A DNA stretch of 64,000 bases from Bathynomus jamesi. Taxonomy: Eukaryota; Arthropoda; Malacostraca; Isopoda; Cirolanidae. The first letter of the stretch is position 1; every line of letters starts with the position of its first letter. A model generated the notes under the pieces. It worked only from the letters and a program-made list of their open reading frames with translations. It made no database searches and was not told where the DNA came from. Shown piece after piece: positions 38,428 to 49,785 of this stretch. A program made the position numbers and the translations under genes. Location of the stretch: positions 144,501-208,500 of the forward strand of contig JAJOZX010001574.1 of the NCBI GenBank assembly GCA_023014485.1, read 5' to 3'.

Positions 38428-39895
38428 CGTTGCAGGAAAAGATCCCCGGAGGAATAAATCCCCCTAGGAAAAAATCCCCCTGGAAAATATCCCCCGAGGG
38501 ATAAATCCCCCATTAGTCATGAAACATATAAAAAATTATCTAGAAATGACATAACTTGTTGCTCAGACTCAAGCGAACGGTTAACAAACCAACCAACCAT
38601 CACTTCTCATAGTTCTATTTACAACCAACCGTCACTTCACGTAGTTAAGTTTACGCAAGAATGCATGTTTAGTTTACCAGTATTAAAACACCAACTGAAG
38701 TGAACAGAGAAGTGACGGTTTAATTTTAAAAGCGTTTGAACACCACCCATGGAATTGAATGTGAAGTCTAATAAAGGAGGAATGAAAATTTGTTATGAAG
38801 GCCATGTGTATGTGAAGCAAAAGAATTTAGCAAACGATGTACAGTCAGTCATACGAATGTGAACAGCGCCGTTCAACTTCTTAATGTAATGCTAAGATTA
38901 AAGTGAAAGGAAATGAAATTGTCGGTGCGGTGAATGAGCATACTCATGGACCAGATGCAAGTAGGATAGGAGCTCTTATAGCTTTGCAAGAAATGAAAAA
39001 TCGAACAAAAATATCACCCATGAAACCCCGGAACAAATAATTTCGCAGACAGTTGAATCTATGGATGAAAGTGCTGCAGCAAGTTTGCCCACAATGGAAC
39101 ATTTTAGAAGGAATCTCAGGCAGTGTAGGCAACGAAATCAAAACTCTCTTCCAATACCATTGAATACTTTTATTTGTATAAAAATGACAAAATTTTCACT
39201 GCAAATGCGTATGATTTCAGCATTAGCTTTTTATCCCCCAGACAAGGTCATCGAAGCTTTTGAAATTCTAGCTGAAACGTTGCCTGAAGTCGCAAATGAC
39301 GTTGTTGACTACTTCGAGGACACATACATTGGAAGACCAACTCGAAGATGCCGAAGACCTCCAAGATTTGAAGTCAGCTTTTGGAACATGTTTACAAGAG
39401 CGCAAGATGAATTACCGAAGACGAACAATGCTGTGGAAGGATGGCACCGAAGTTTCCAAGCAAATATTGGTTGTTCACATCCAAATATTTGGGCTTTTAT
39501 AAGGTGCATTCAAAAGGAGCAAGCTATAGAACAAGTTTATGCTACTCAAGCTATGGCTGGTCATCCTTCTCATACGCAAAGAAAAAAATACAAGAGTGCA
39601 GTAGCTCGTATTAAAAGTATCATAGATGATTTTGATAACCGATCCATTATAAATTATCTGAAAGGAATCGCCTTCAATCTAAAATTTTAAACACGGCATT
39701 TTTTCACATACATTATCTATTCGTTTTTAATTGTTTCTTAATAAAGAATAAATTTTATTTAGCATTATCTGTATCCTTATTTCTCATGACTAATGGGGGA
39801 TTTATTCCACGGGGGATATTTTTCCAGGGAAATTTTTCCAGGGGGATTTTTTCCTTGGGAGGGTATTTTCCTCAGGGGGATCTTTTCCTGCAGCC
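38428..39895 (+). mobile_element. Non-autonomous MULE with repetitive ends
   Basis: Terminal inverted repeats of about 95-110 bp (38,428-38,520 and 39,784-39,895) are built of imperfect units like GGAAAAAATCCCCCT, ending in GCAGGAAAAGATCCCC. A perfect 9-bp duplication CCAAACAAC flanks it (38,419-38,427 and 39,896-39,904), the length expected for MULEs. The left duplication overlaps the target duplication of the 2.4-kb element, so this insertion came second. The matching right-arm site near 54,895 is empty. Confidence 0.9.
38749..39690 (+). pseudogene. MULE transposase remnant with FLYWCH-type N-terminus
   Basis: The N-terminal part reads MELNVKSNKGGMKICYEGHV, then after a frameshift YECEQRRSTS and IVGAVNEHTHGPDA, the pattern of a FLYWCH zinc finger. 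A linker (MDESAAASLPTMEHFRRNLR) leads directly into the C-terminal region, open from 39,061 (MRMISALAFYPPDKVIEAF, VDYFEDTYIGR, NNAVEGWHRSFQANIG). The catalytic DDE core that should lie between them is missing, so the product cannot be an active transposase. The same C-terminal motifs appear in the second MULE at 59 kb. Confidence 0.85.
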
Positions 39896-40434
39896 CCAAA
39901 CAACATTTGTACGGCATAACATTAGACACGACGCACCATATAAATAATGTCTTACAGACTGTAAATTCTTTATTATTATACGAAACAACAGATACTGAAG
40001 ATATCAGTATGAGGATTCAGTATTCAAGGTTGGAAAATGTGAAAGGAATCAATTTACTTTATGACGTCATAGTCTATCAACTAATGCAAAATATGTAAAT
40101 TCATAAATAATACGTTTAGTATCTTAGTTCGGATATACAGTATAAGTCATTATAGAGAGTAACAAGAGAAAATGAGTTGTAAAGACACATTAGTAAGGGG
40201 GTTATGACACCTGGTACAAGTGTGAATAAAACAGTAAATAAGTATATACAATAGTACTTAATAAATTTCGTGCTATACTCATCAAAATTTCTAATGCCTT
40301 ACAAAACTTCTCAAATGAATTTAATGCGAAGCAAAGGTTGTTTAAAGTCTCATCATTTGCTAGAGCTCAAAAAGTGCACGAAATTTGGGGGAAGCGTTGA
40401 AAATATTATTAAACTGTACAATTTAATACAAATT

Positions 40435-40668
40435 TTAAATGAAAGCACACTTGTGAGTGTTGAGTTTGGTTACTGAAATAATGCTGCTGCAAATTTGTGG
40501 TCAAATTTTCAGTTGAAACCATATTGCATACCGTGTGGTGCTATCCAGTTTTGACCAAGTTATTCTTCTTATTCCTGTGTTATCTTTTTTTGCATGAATA
40601 CCTGTTGGGTTGTTGTGGTGACAGTTATTGTACTACCACCCTCCTTTGTACATTTCAGCGCAGTTTGT
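40435..40668 (-). pseudogene. Decayed copy of the last FReD exon
   Basis: Minus strand, closely matching the last exon of the gene at 14,564-14,802. [23 protein letters not shown] and [11 protein letters not shown] are still readable. The second Trp of GGWW is a TAG stop and another stop lies in the LKIRPQ region. Upstream exons are replaced by a tandem repeat and the CR1-type LINE. It shows that FReD genes belonged to the duplicated unit. Confidence 0.85.
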
Positions 40669-40711
40669 CGAACAATAAAATGCTTGCATTATAGATAATA
40701 CTTGTAAATAA

Positions 40712-40818
40712 CAGCCAGACTCTTTGAATTCGTCAGCCAGACTCTGTCAATTCGTCAGCCAGACTCTTTGAATTCGTCAGTCAGACTCTGTATTCAATTC
40801 GTCAGCCAGACTCTGTAC
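40712..40818. repeat. 22-bp tandem repeat
   Basis: Five units of CAGCCAGACTCTTTGAATTCGT with small changes. They lie between the FReD remnant and the 5' region of the CR1-type LINE, possibly as its 5' UTR repeats. Confidence 0.85.
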
Positions 40819-41121
40819 TGAACGGACGCATTTCCTGAGCTCTCTGACATTGCTTCTACTTTTGCATATTGCTGATAATTTTACTTTTGGAAAGTTTTGA
40901 ATTTTATATACTTGCGTTTATATTCACATTGTTATAGTTAAGTAATTGAATATTAGTGGGTTTTAGGATTTAGAAGTTTTCATAGCGTGCCGGCTTAACT
41001 TAATTAAATTTGTGACGGTTATAAACTAATTTAACTTGCGCGATGCCATCGCAGAAAGCGTCGTGTTAGGTGTCGGGTAAACCGGTGGTATACCGATTTT
41101 AAAAATTATAACGGCGGTCCT

Positions 41122-42061
41122 ATGGCAATTAGCGAGAGATCAGTTTGTTTCTTTTGCGAGTTAAGGGAGGAAATAGTTGACATAAAACGCAGTGTACGTG
41201 AGGTAACGGAAAGACCTGCAACGCTTGATGAGGGCAGGGGTAGGGCTACTGTTGACAAAAGCCGAACCAATACTAACGTTGACGACGTTAGTAATTTGAA
41301 GGGTGAGGTGCGTAACCTAGTTTCTAGTTTAGGTAGCTTATCGGGAAGGTTGGATAGAGTTGAGGAAAGGGTTAAGGTTGGTCCGAGATTAGTAGATGGG
41401 GAGGGATTTAGAGAAGTTGAGGGTGGAGCTAGGTGATAGAAATCCGCCCCCTCATCGAGGTTTCGAACCCTTTCGCCCATTTGGAAAGTGACGTGAATGA
41501 GGGGGAAACTATTTTAATTGGGGACTCTTTAGTGCGCCATATGGATAAACAGTTCGTTGAACGGCATCCAACCAAGAGGAGGAGGGTCTGTCTCCCAGGG
41601 GTCAGGGTTGACAGAGTTAGAGACGAAGTGGGTAGCATTGATGTTGCCTCCCGTCACTCGATGTTGGTGACGATGGTAGGGGCAACGACTCATATAGGCC
41701 CGATACGAGAGTGCCTGATCTTTTGGAGAGATATAGGGGGTTAATTAGGTCCCTAAAGGCGAGGTCAGATAGGTCTTTAGTTTTAGGTATTACCCCTAGG
41801 CACGGTTTGGGTCTTAGGTTTCCGTCTAAAACGATATTTTTTAATACTAAATTAGAAGAAATTTGTGCTGAGGAAAATGTACCCTTCGTAAAGCTGTGGT
41901 CCGAATTCAGTGATCCTAGCCTTTTTATAAAAGATGGGGTGCATTTTAATGAAATAGGTAATGCTAGGCTAGGTACGTTAATTGACGAAAACGTACGAAA
42001 GCTATATAGGTCGAAGCCTTCTTTAAACGTTGTGGGTTCCGGGAACGCGGGCCCGACGTGA
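41122..42061 (+). pseudogene. LINE ORF1 with SGNH-esterase domain
   Basis: The first piece (41,122-41,436) begins MAISERSVCFFCELREEIVD and is predicted coiled coil (LKGEVRNLVSSLGSLSGRLD). After a frameshift the esterase begins: the serine block ETILIGDSLVRHMD near 41,515, and the C-terminal catalytic block FIKDGVHFNEIGNARLG near 41,940. Another shift lies near 41,705-41,740. An esterase in ORF1 is a known feature of CR1 and related LINEs. It is broken by at least two frameshifts. Confidence 0.8.
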
Positions 42062-44840
42062 AAAATAGTTTAAAATGCCGGCCCGTGGTAAATAACGCGC
42101 GTAGTATTAGAAATAAATTAAACGAATTTAAGGCGCTAATTTATTCCGGCAACTACGATATAGTTGCTATCACTGAAACGTGGTTAAATACCGTGACTCG
42201 GGACTTGTTGGGAGAATTTGATATACCGGGTTTTAAACTCTTTACTAATGAAAGGTTACATAGGATTGGTGGCGGCGTTTTGCTGTACATTCGTAATTCC
42301 CTTAGAGCTATCGATGTTAAGATAGATTTTCCGGCAGCAATTAATGCGATATGCGTTGAAGTTAGGGCGCGTAGTATTAGTTTTAATTTTGTTGTTGTTT
42401 ATAGACCCCCAGTTCAACCCCTCGATACCGATACTAGATTTTATTAACTTCTTGGTAACTTTATTGATAATCAGAATAGTATAATTGTCGGAGACTTTAA
42501 CTGCCCTAATGTTAATTACGAGACTTTTACTGGTAATGAGGAGGGTTTGAGATTGAGTTCATGGAAGATAATTTTTCACGACAGATGGTTACCGAACCAA
42601 CGCGTGGTGACAATATTTTAGACGTGGTGATGACGAACGGCGAAAATATAGTAGAAGGTTTAGAAGTAGGCGAGAGTTTAGGATGTAGTGATCATCAAAT
42701 TCTTAGGTTTAAGTTATTGATAGAAAACACTAAGGATAGTAACGTAATAGAAGTCCCTGATTTTCGTAGGGCCAATTTTGATAGTTTTGCGGATAGGATG
42801 AGAGTAGTGGACTGGGATAACTTATTTATGGGTAATGACATAAATTTGCATTGGGAGGCGTTTAAAGAAAGTTTTATGAATATTGAAAGGGAGTTAATTC
42901 CTCGTAGGCCCAAGCGCGCTAGAAATCATAGTCCCAAATGGTGGACTAGGGAAATAGGCGAGTTCATAAACGAGCGTAACAGAGTGTATAAACTTAATAA
43001 GCGCAATGGCACGGCAGCTAACTTTAATAGATATATCGAGCTTAGACGTCAGGTTAAAAGATCAGCTAGGAATGCTAAGCGTAATTTAGAGATACTTATA
43101 GCTGCGGATAGTAAACATAATTCAAAAAGTTTTTTGAATACATCAATAATCGTAAGCCGATAAAGATAACATAGGCCCTCTCGTGAACACTAATGGCGCT
43201 TTGGCTTCTGACGCTCAGGCGATGGCGGGTATTTTTAAGAACTTTTTTGCGACAGATTTTACCGTAGAAGACGTCAATAATGTCCCCGATGTGGACGATA
43301 TCGTTCCATTTAGTAGCGAGACTATTTTGGATGAAATAACTGTTTACGAGGGTGAGATTGCCCATTATATCGATAGGCTAAAAGTTAGCAAGGCTCCAGG
43401 CCCTGACGCGTTTTATCCTAGACATCTGAAAGATTTGAAAGACGTTATCATAGGCCCCTTAACGAAGATTTTTAATCAGTCACTTGAAACGGGGATTATT
43501 CCTGAAGACTTCAAATTAGCTAACGTCACGCCCATTTTTAAAAAAGGCGACCGCACAGTACCTAGCAATTATAGGCCCATTAGCTTAACGTCAATTGTCG
43601 GTGAACTTTTGGAATCCGTAGTTAGGGATCGTATCATCGATCACTTAGAAAGTCGAGATTTGATTAATAGTAGTCAGCATGGGTTTCGACGCCATAGATC
43701 TTGTTTAACTAATTTGTTAGAATTTTATAACGAAATAGTGCGCGAATACGATATGCATAGAGCGGCTGATGTTATTTATTTAGATTTCAAAAAAGCGTTC
43801 GATACAGTTCCGCATAGAAGATTAATTGCGAAAGTTAAAGCGCACGGTATACGCGGTCAGGTTGCTAACTGGTTAGAGAAATGGCTTCGTGCTAGGAGAC
43901 AGAGGGTCGTTGTTAATGGTAATGAATCGGGGTGGTTGGATGTAGGTAGCGGTGTCCCACAGGGTTCAGTGTTAGGCCCATTGCTATTCGTAATCATATT
44001 AACGACACAGATGTAGGCTTGACTAGTAACGTGTCAAAATTCGCGGACGATACTAAAATAGGCTGTTAACGAGGACGATAGAAATAGGCTGCAAGACGAT
44101 GTAAATAGGATTATGGAGTGGACGGATAAGTGGCAGATGCAATTTAACGTAGACAAATGTAAAGTCTTGCATATACTGTAGGTTCTCGTAACAATAATTA
44201 CACGTACACGATGGATGATAGAGAGTTAGCGAGCGTTGACGAGGAAGTAGATTTAGGCGTACGCGTATCTAAGGATTAAAAGTTAGGAACCAGTGCCTGG
44301 AGTCTTGCGCAAAAGCTAATAGGATGTTAGGCTTCATAGCGCGTAATTTCGAATTTAAATCGAAAATATTATATTGCCCCTTTATAAGTCCCTAGTCAGG
44401 CCTCATTTAGAATATGCCGTTCAATTTTGGTGCCCGTATTTGCGTGAGGATATTGATAGGTAGAAAGGGTTCAACGTCGCGCCACGAAACGAATTCTGTC
44501 ATTGCGCAACAAGCCTTATGAAGATAGGATTAAGGAGTTAGACTTGCATTCACTCGAAACTAGGAGATTAAGGGGGGAGCTTATTGAAGTTTTCAAAATC
44601 GTTAATAAAATCGATAACGTAAATTTTGACAAACTGTTCACTTTCGATAATAGCAATACTCGTAATAACGGATTTAAGTTGCGTGCCAGACGTTTCATTA
44701 CTAATATCGCTAAAAACTTCTTTAAGTTTAAAGTAATTGATAAATGGAATAATCTTCCCGCGTCAGTCGTTAACTCTACCAGCGTTAATATGTTTAAGAA
44801 CAGTTTAGATAGGCATTTTAAAAATATTAACGTTGTTTAA
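42058..44840 (+). pseudogene. LINE ORF2 (endonuclease and reverse transcriptase)
   Basis: An apurinic-type endonuclease comes first (IVAITETWLN, IIVGDFNCPNVNYE, LGCSDHQILRFKL). The RT follows: KVSKAPGPDAFYPRHLKDL, PSNYRPISLTSIVGELLES, QHGFRRHRSCLTNLLEF, IYLDFKKAFDTVPH, GSGVPQGSVLGPLLFVI and FADDTKIG near 44,043. The post-RT region ends at 44,840 (SINMFKNSL-like VNMFKNSLDRHF). Interruptions are a TAA near 42,447 and frameshifts near 42,555, 43,130, 44,005 and several after 44,060. All catalytic motifs survive although the frame does not. Confidence 0.85.
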
Positions 44841-44962
44841 AATAAAAACAATTAGCAACAGGAGCTCTGGGGGAGGTGGTCGAGGATGAGTCTGTTGACG
44901 ACTAATGCCAGCTTGTGACATGCCAGCGTGTGATGCCAGCAATAAAATTATAAAAAAAAAAA

Positions 44963-45679
44963 TTGGAGTAACACGGACATAGATGTAGTTCGTAGCGTAA
45001 ACTAACCCACTTTTTGTTATACTTTACCTACTTTTTTTTTCTCTCCTTACTTGCATGTCTGTAACTCTCTTTACAAGCATGTCTGTACTTTGCATGGTAT
45101 GACAATGAGTTAAGACTGTGTTTGCATGGTTTGTAAGCGTTCTTATTTTACTCCTTTTCATCTTTCACCCCTCTCCTATTCTCTTCGACTATTTTTCCGA
45201 CTTGTCGGCAGTGGCCGGCGGATGATGATGGGCAGTCTTTCTTTTTCTGAATGAATGTAACCCACGAATGATAGGTTTTGCTACTTACTTAACCCCTCAT
45301 TCTCCTCTTTTAACTCCTTCCTCTTTCCTTTCTCTCTGGCTAACCTTAGAGTGGATCTTAGGGTCTTTGTAAGCCTTAGCTTCTATAGATCTGTAGACAC
45401 CCACATTTATTGACACAGATCTTTAAACGAAATATAGCTAAATGACTTCCACTCAACATTTACGAATGTGAGCCTCGAAGTTTTACACGTAAATGAGGTC
45501 GACGTATAATTTGATGTAAACATCGAACAAATTTGTTCACTGCCAAAAAGTATCGATCACACTTTATTTGGTTTAAAAGTTGTCTGCGTGACGATGGGTG
45601 TAGCATATTAGTGAAGCGTTCTAAGCTACGCCCAGAGTCACGCCTCTTCTCCGCAGCACGCATAAACAAAATTTCGGTA
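44963..45679. other. No intact gene; LINE 3' end trace
   Basis: About 45,345-45,375 holds GAGTGGATCTTAGGGTCTTTGT, matching the 3' UTR of the CR1-type family (4,200-4,222). The rest is T- and C-rich without a recognisable gene. Confidence 0.5.
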
Positions 45680-45990
45680 GTTGTTGTTGTTGTTTAGCCG
45701 ATCAGTCCACCCTGATCGAGCAAGCCGGCGGCACGCAGGTAACCGATCGCCCTCTCCGGAGTGGACCAGAGGTTCAGCGCACTAGTGATGTTGTGTTGTG
45801 TTCGTTGCTGTGCTAGAGCGGTACAGTCTGTCATAATGTGTTCAATTGTTTGTGGTGTGTCCTGGCACAGGTGGCAGGTGTCGTCTGTGGAGTTGTCTAG
45901 TCTGTGTTTATATGTCTGTAAGTTGGAGTGATGTCCACATCGGAATCGTGCTAAGTTAACTCGATCCGATCTGCTCAGGCAGTTTACAGT
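45680..45990 (-). pseudogene. 3' fragment of the zinc-knuckle LINE
   Basis: Minus strand. It is nearly identical to 28,255-28,563, including TCHLCQDTPQTIEHIMTDC, the stop and the (AAC)n tail (45,680-45,697). It is a short 5'-truncated insertion of the same family, apparently young. Confidence 0.9.
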
Positions 45991-46721
45991 TTGTGGTGTT
46001 AGGGGTAAAAAATAATAAATAATTTTGTTCATCTTGTCAGACGACGCTTGTACACAATTTTATACTCTTTTGTGAAAAGTAATTTAGTCCATACATTTAC
46101 AAAAAATACCTCGGCCATAAAAATTTTGAGCTTCACATGAAAAACCAGTGAGACCAAATTTGTGAAGTTTAGTTCAAAATGTAAGTGGTTCGTGAGGTTA
46201 AAGTAAATGGTAAGTTCTCAACAGCTGAAAAACCTTTGTTGAAAAGGTAGGATAAGCACTAATTTTGTGCAAAGTTTGTGTTTACAATAAAAGACGTGGC
46301 CTAAATAAATTCTGGACCAGTCTGAAAAATGAGTAATGCAAAAAGGGAAACCTCTTTTGTGTCCATAATAATAAACCTTAAAAAGAGAAGTACAAGAATA
46401 ACACGAAAAAGATTTGGCGTTAAAAATTTTAAATTAAAAACGTAAAATATACTTAGCGGCAGCTGTCAGAAACAAAAATCTTTATGCGCTTCAATGTTGT
46501 TTTGCAGATTCAGTCACCACATGTCATTCCAATAAACTGATACTAGAATTTTCATCGAGATTATAAATGGTCACTCATCAAAACACTCCTGATGAATAAT
46601 TTGTATTCAAGGATCTTTTCAGTTTCATGAACTGTAAAAATTTTAAATAAAAACACATTTTTCTATTGTAGGAACATTATTTGTAGTAACATTATTTTTT
46701 TGGAGACACGAAAAAAAATAA
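45991..46721. other. No gene seen
   Basis: AT-rich spacer up to the inverted repeat of the 46.7-50.3 kb locus. No supported coding sequence. Confidence 0.5.
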
Positions 46722-47154
46722 TATAGTGATAAAAATACTTAAGATTGTCCATGATCACGAGATTCACATTTTCAGTCGTAGGGTATGAGTAATCGACATG
46801 GTGTAACATGACGTAATACCGCTTGTCACACCACCCATCCACAAGACTCATTATCCATACCTGCTGCTTCTCTTCTGCACGCGTTGTTTCTTTTACTTCA
46901 CGGTATATGTGAGACTTTATAAAGTTTAGCTCTACAGCATACTTCAGCACATCGTCTGTGCAACGAAAGCCTTCACCGGTCTCACCAGACCATCCGTAGA
47001 GTATTTGTACATCTTGCAACTTCGCACAATCCAATGTGGTTTTAAAAGAGGCATAGGAGGGGGGAATAGGAAGTTTTTCGGTATCCACCACATCCTGGCA
47101 CTTTGCTGAATACCATTTCATAAACGTTGTACAAGCAATATTAAAGGCAGCCAT
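46722..47154 (-). pseudogene. Truncated copy of the unrecognised gene
   Basis: The minus-strand ATG at 47,154 opens about 145 codons with the same residues as the copy at 49,353 except a few changes (for example Trp for Cys in the ILYGWSGETG stretch). Similarity stops where the palindrome arm ends, so the C-terminal part is lost and the open frame continues into unrelated sequence to 46,663. I do not recognise the family. It is rich in Cys, Tyr and Lys with no signal peptide or membrane segment. Confidence 0.6.
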
Positions 47155-47390
47155 TTGAATACACGTCTGATCTTTTTTTCTTCTACGCTGGCGAATACAC
47201 GTCTGATCTCAAGGGCTTACTGAAGTCGACTGACCACGCAGGGAATCACAGATAGTAGCATGACTAACGTTGCTGGTCTTACAGTGGGCGGAGCTTAGAA
47301 CTTTCACCTGTGCACACACACACACACACACACACACAACAGTGGGCGGAGCTTAGAACTTTCACCTGTGCACACACAAAGGAGAAAGTG
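46722..47390 (-). repeat. Left arm of the palindromic IER locus
   Basis: Inverted copy of about 49,105-49,785, nearly identical by eye over the gene body and its upstream region. Each arm has two copies of GTGGGCGGAGCTTAGAACTT next to a CA tract. The arm ends abruptly at about 46,722, inside the unrecognised gene. Confidence 0.85.
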
Positions 47391-47394
47391 AAAC

Positions 47395-47790
47395 GCTAAT
47401 TGAAACATGATTTATTTAATAAACGAGATATTCAAGTTATATATATTTACAAATACGATTTAATAAACGAGATATTCAAGTTATATATATATTTACAAAC
47501 ACGTGTAATAAATAAGTTAATAGACACATCAATGATTATATTCAAGACATATTTAAAAACATGTGTAATAAATAAGTTAAATGAAATTATGTTAACACAG
47601 AAATTCATTTGTTAACTTATTTATCACACGTTTGTAAATATATATATATACACCTTGAATATAATCTTTGATGTGCCTATTGTTAGCTTATTTATTACAC
47701 GTGTATGTAAATATATATAGCTTGAATATTTCTTTTATTAAATAAATCATGTTTCAATTAGCGTTTCACTTTCTCCTTTGTGGGTGTGTG
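47395..47790. repeat. Inverted pair of ~195-bp AT repeats
   Basis: 47,395-47,590 and 47,600-47,790 are inverted copies (AACGAGATATTCAAGTTATATA; TTAATTGAAACATGATTTAT and complements). A third copy lies at about 48,910-49,135. All are followed by the CTTTCTCCTTTGTG motif and a CA/TG tract. Confidence 0.8.
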
Positions 47791-47849
47791 TGTGTGTGCG
47801 TGTGTGTGCGTGTGTGCGTGCTTGTGTGTGTGTGTGTGTAGGTGTGTGT

Positions 47850-47975
47850 GTGTGCACAGGTGAAAGAACAGCAACGTGATTCATGCTACTACCTGGAAAT
47901 TCCCTGCGTGGAGCTTGATAATGACGTCAGTACGACATTGTATAAAGGCAGGCGAAACTTTCACTTTAACTCATT
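47850..47975 (+). promoter_or_regulatory. CRE, TATA box and initiator of the IER-like gene
   Basis: A perfect cAMP-response element TGACGTCA (47,922-47,929) precedes a TATA box TATAAAGG (47,941-47,948). An arthropod-type initiator TCATT lies at 47,971, the expected 30 bp downstream. Upstream, GTGAAAG...AGCAACGTGATTCATGCTACT and ATTCCCTGCGTGG match the region before the unrecognised gene on both palindrome arms, where TGAGTCA (AP-1 type, 49,242-49,248) takes the place of TGATTCA. Such sites fit stimulus-induced expression. Confidence 0.75.
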
Positions 47976-48048
47976 ACAAGATTGGAAATAGAGGATAGAG
48001 TCGTGTTAGTTAGCTCTCTGTGCCTTGACCAATTCCTAGGTGGTGAAC

Positions 48049-48596
48049 ATGATATCTGACGTTCCAAACGGGTTTGAAGCACACAAGTTGATAAATATAT
48101 CGCTCGGTAAAATTGCATCCAGACGTTCCAGAAGAGCTGGCGCATCTTTGCATAAATCATTATTAGTTGCCACTGTGTTACATAAAGCCCGTTTTGTTTA
48201 CTTAGAAGCAGCACATAATTACCTCCACACAATATTTTCCCCGCCACAAGGCAACCTGAGGAGATTGTCCCCGACCCACCTCAAGCGCCCGCACCATTAC
48301 CTGAAGTGTCCGTTACCCCAGTGAGCCCTCTCGATTGTGGTGTCAATAATATCAACCAAGATGATTATTCACCCATTGAATGCATTAGTGAAGAGTGTAA
48401 ATCTAGATTAGAAGGCAACGACTGTGAAGTAGACTCGAGCAGTGAATATGGTTGCAACGAAACCTTGCACCATACCAGAAAAAGACGGAGAGTTTCTGAT
48501 CAGGAAACAAAGGCTGCAGTTTTCTCAATTTTACCAAAACGAATCAAAGATAATTTAGAACATGAACAATACTCAGGCTGTTATTTTAGCGACTAA
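48049..48596 (+). CDS. IER2/IER5-like immediate early response protein
   Basis: It begins MISDVPNGFEAHKLINISLG at the ATG 78 bp after the predicted start of transcription. Residues 10-55 match the N-terminal IER domain shared by IER2, IER5 and IER5L (ISLGKIASRRSRRAGASLHK, LLVATVLHKARFVYLEAAHN). A Pro-rich linker, an acidic Ser region and a basic motif (HTRKRRRVSD, a possible nuclear signal) follow, ending YSGCYFSD. The frame shifts once near 48,240, between the IER domain and the linker (about 182 residues if joined). This may be a real mutation or an assembly error. IER proteins are small intronless growth- and stress-induced regulators. The gene sits in the centre of a palindrome. Confidence 0.75.
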
Positions 48597-49104
48597 AATT
48601 TTGTGTTGATGTGGATTCGATCTTACCTCTTGTCGGTGCTCTGAGCAGACAGGCAAACGACGAGATTTTGCAGCATGGAAGATGACTACATAACTTCTCT
48701 CGTGATCAACTTGGAATCCTTGAATTTTCTATAAAATCAGTCCAGACGGTCTTCGTCTCGAATCTATTTTAAAACTGGTATTAATTCGTGAACATAGGCT
48801 AAAAGTATTTAATAGAATGCTTTCTTTAAAGTATTAGGTTACTGTTGTTTGTGATCACCAAATCTAAGCATTTGATTTTTCTTGTGTTTTCTGTTATTTC
48901 TTGTGTTAACATAATTTCAATTGTTAACTTATTTACCACGTGTTTTTAAATATATATGTCTTGAATATAATTATTGATGTGCCTATTGTTAACTTATTTA
49001 TTACACGTATTTGTAAATATATATATAACTTGAATATCTCGTTTATTAAATCGTATTTGTAAATATATATAACTTGAATATCTCGTTTATTAAATAAATC
49101 ATGT
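48597..49104. other. 3' flank of the IER-like gene
   Basis: No further coding signal. It includes the third copy of the AT repeat from about 48,910. Confidence 0.5.
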
Positions 49105-49785
49105 TTCAATTAGCGTTTCACTTTCTCCTTTGTGTGTGCACAGGTGAAAGTTCTAAGCTCCGCCCACTGTTGTGTGTGTGTGTGTGTGTGTGTGCACAGG
49201 TGAAAGTTCTAAGCTCCGCCCACTGTAAGACCAGCAACGTGAGTCATGCTACTCTCTGTGATTCCCTGCGTGGTCAGTCGACTGCAGTAAGCCCTTGAGA
49301 TCAGACGTATATTCGCTAGCGTAGAAGAAAAAAAGATCAGACGTGTATTCAAATGGCTGCCTTTAATATTGCTTGTACAACGTTTATGAAATGGTATTCA
49401 GCAAAGTGCCAGGATGTGGTGGATACCGAAAAACTTCCTATTCCCCCCTCCTATGCCTCTTTTAAAACCACATTGGACTGTGCGAAGTTGCAAGATGTAC
49501 AAATACTCTACGGATGTTCTGGTGAGACCGTTGAAGGCTTTCGTTGCACAGACGATGTGCTGAAGTATGCTGTAGAGCTAAACTTTATAAAGTCTCACAT
49601 ATACCGTGAAGTAAAAGAAACAACGCGTGCAGAAGAGAAGCAGCAGGTATGGATAATGAGTCTTGTGGATGGGTGGTGTGACAAGCGGTATTACGTCATG
49701 TTACACCATGTCGATTACTCATACCCTACGACTGAAAATGTGAATCTCGTGATCATGGACAATCTTAAGTATTTTTATCACTATA
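49105..49785 (+). repeat. Right arm of the palindromic IER locus
   Basis: Inverted counterpart of 46,722-47,390, with two TCTAAGCTCCGCCCACTGT units and the TG tract at 49,172-49,193. Unlike the left arm it continues through the complete unrecognised gene. Confidence 0.85.

Larger units (their letters stand above)
28600..40274. repeat. Left arm (B) of the large inverted duplication
   Basis: Matching anchors, left arm to right arm in reverse complement: 28,981 to 64,000; 29,976 to 63,024; 30,335-30,443 to 62,270-62,162; 32,030-32,120 to 60,430-60,340; 33,193-33,288 to 57,890-57,249; 33,830-34,290 to 56,620-56,180; 34,800-35,010 to 55,780-55,560; 35,760-35,850 to 55,190-55,060; 39,896-40,274 to 54,900-54,505. 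The arms are clearly diverged by eye and each has private insertions. Between the listed exons and elements this arm is AT-rich and non-coding. Confidence 0.85.
40830..44962 (+). mobile_element. CR1-type LINE, nearly full length
   Basis: It has two ORFs, both frameshifted, and a 3' UTR with AATAAA (about 44,940) followed by an A-rich tail. The genes overlap at GTGA (42,058-42,061), an arrangement often used for coupled translation of ORF2. The fragment at 3,310-4,250 is a relative. The 5' limit is uncertain. Confidence 0.8.

Noticed and set aside
40712..40818. CRISPR-like array
   Set aside because: Units are contiguous 22-bp tandem repeats without spacers, in a eukaryotic genome.
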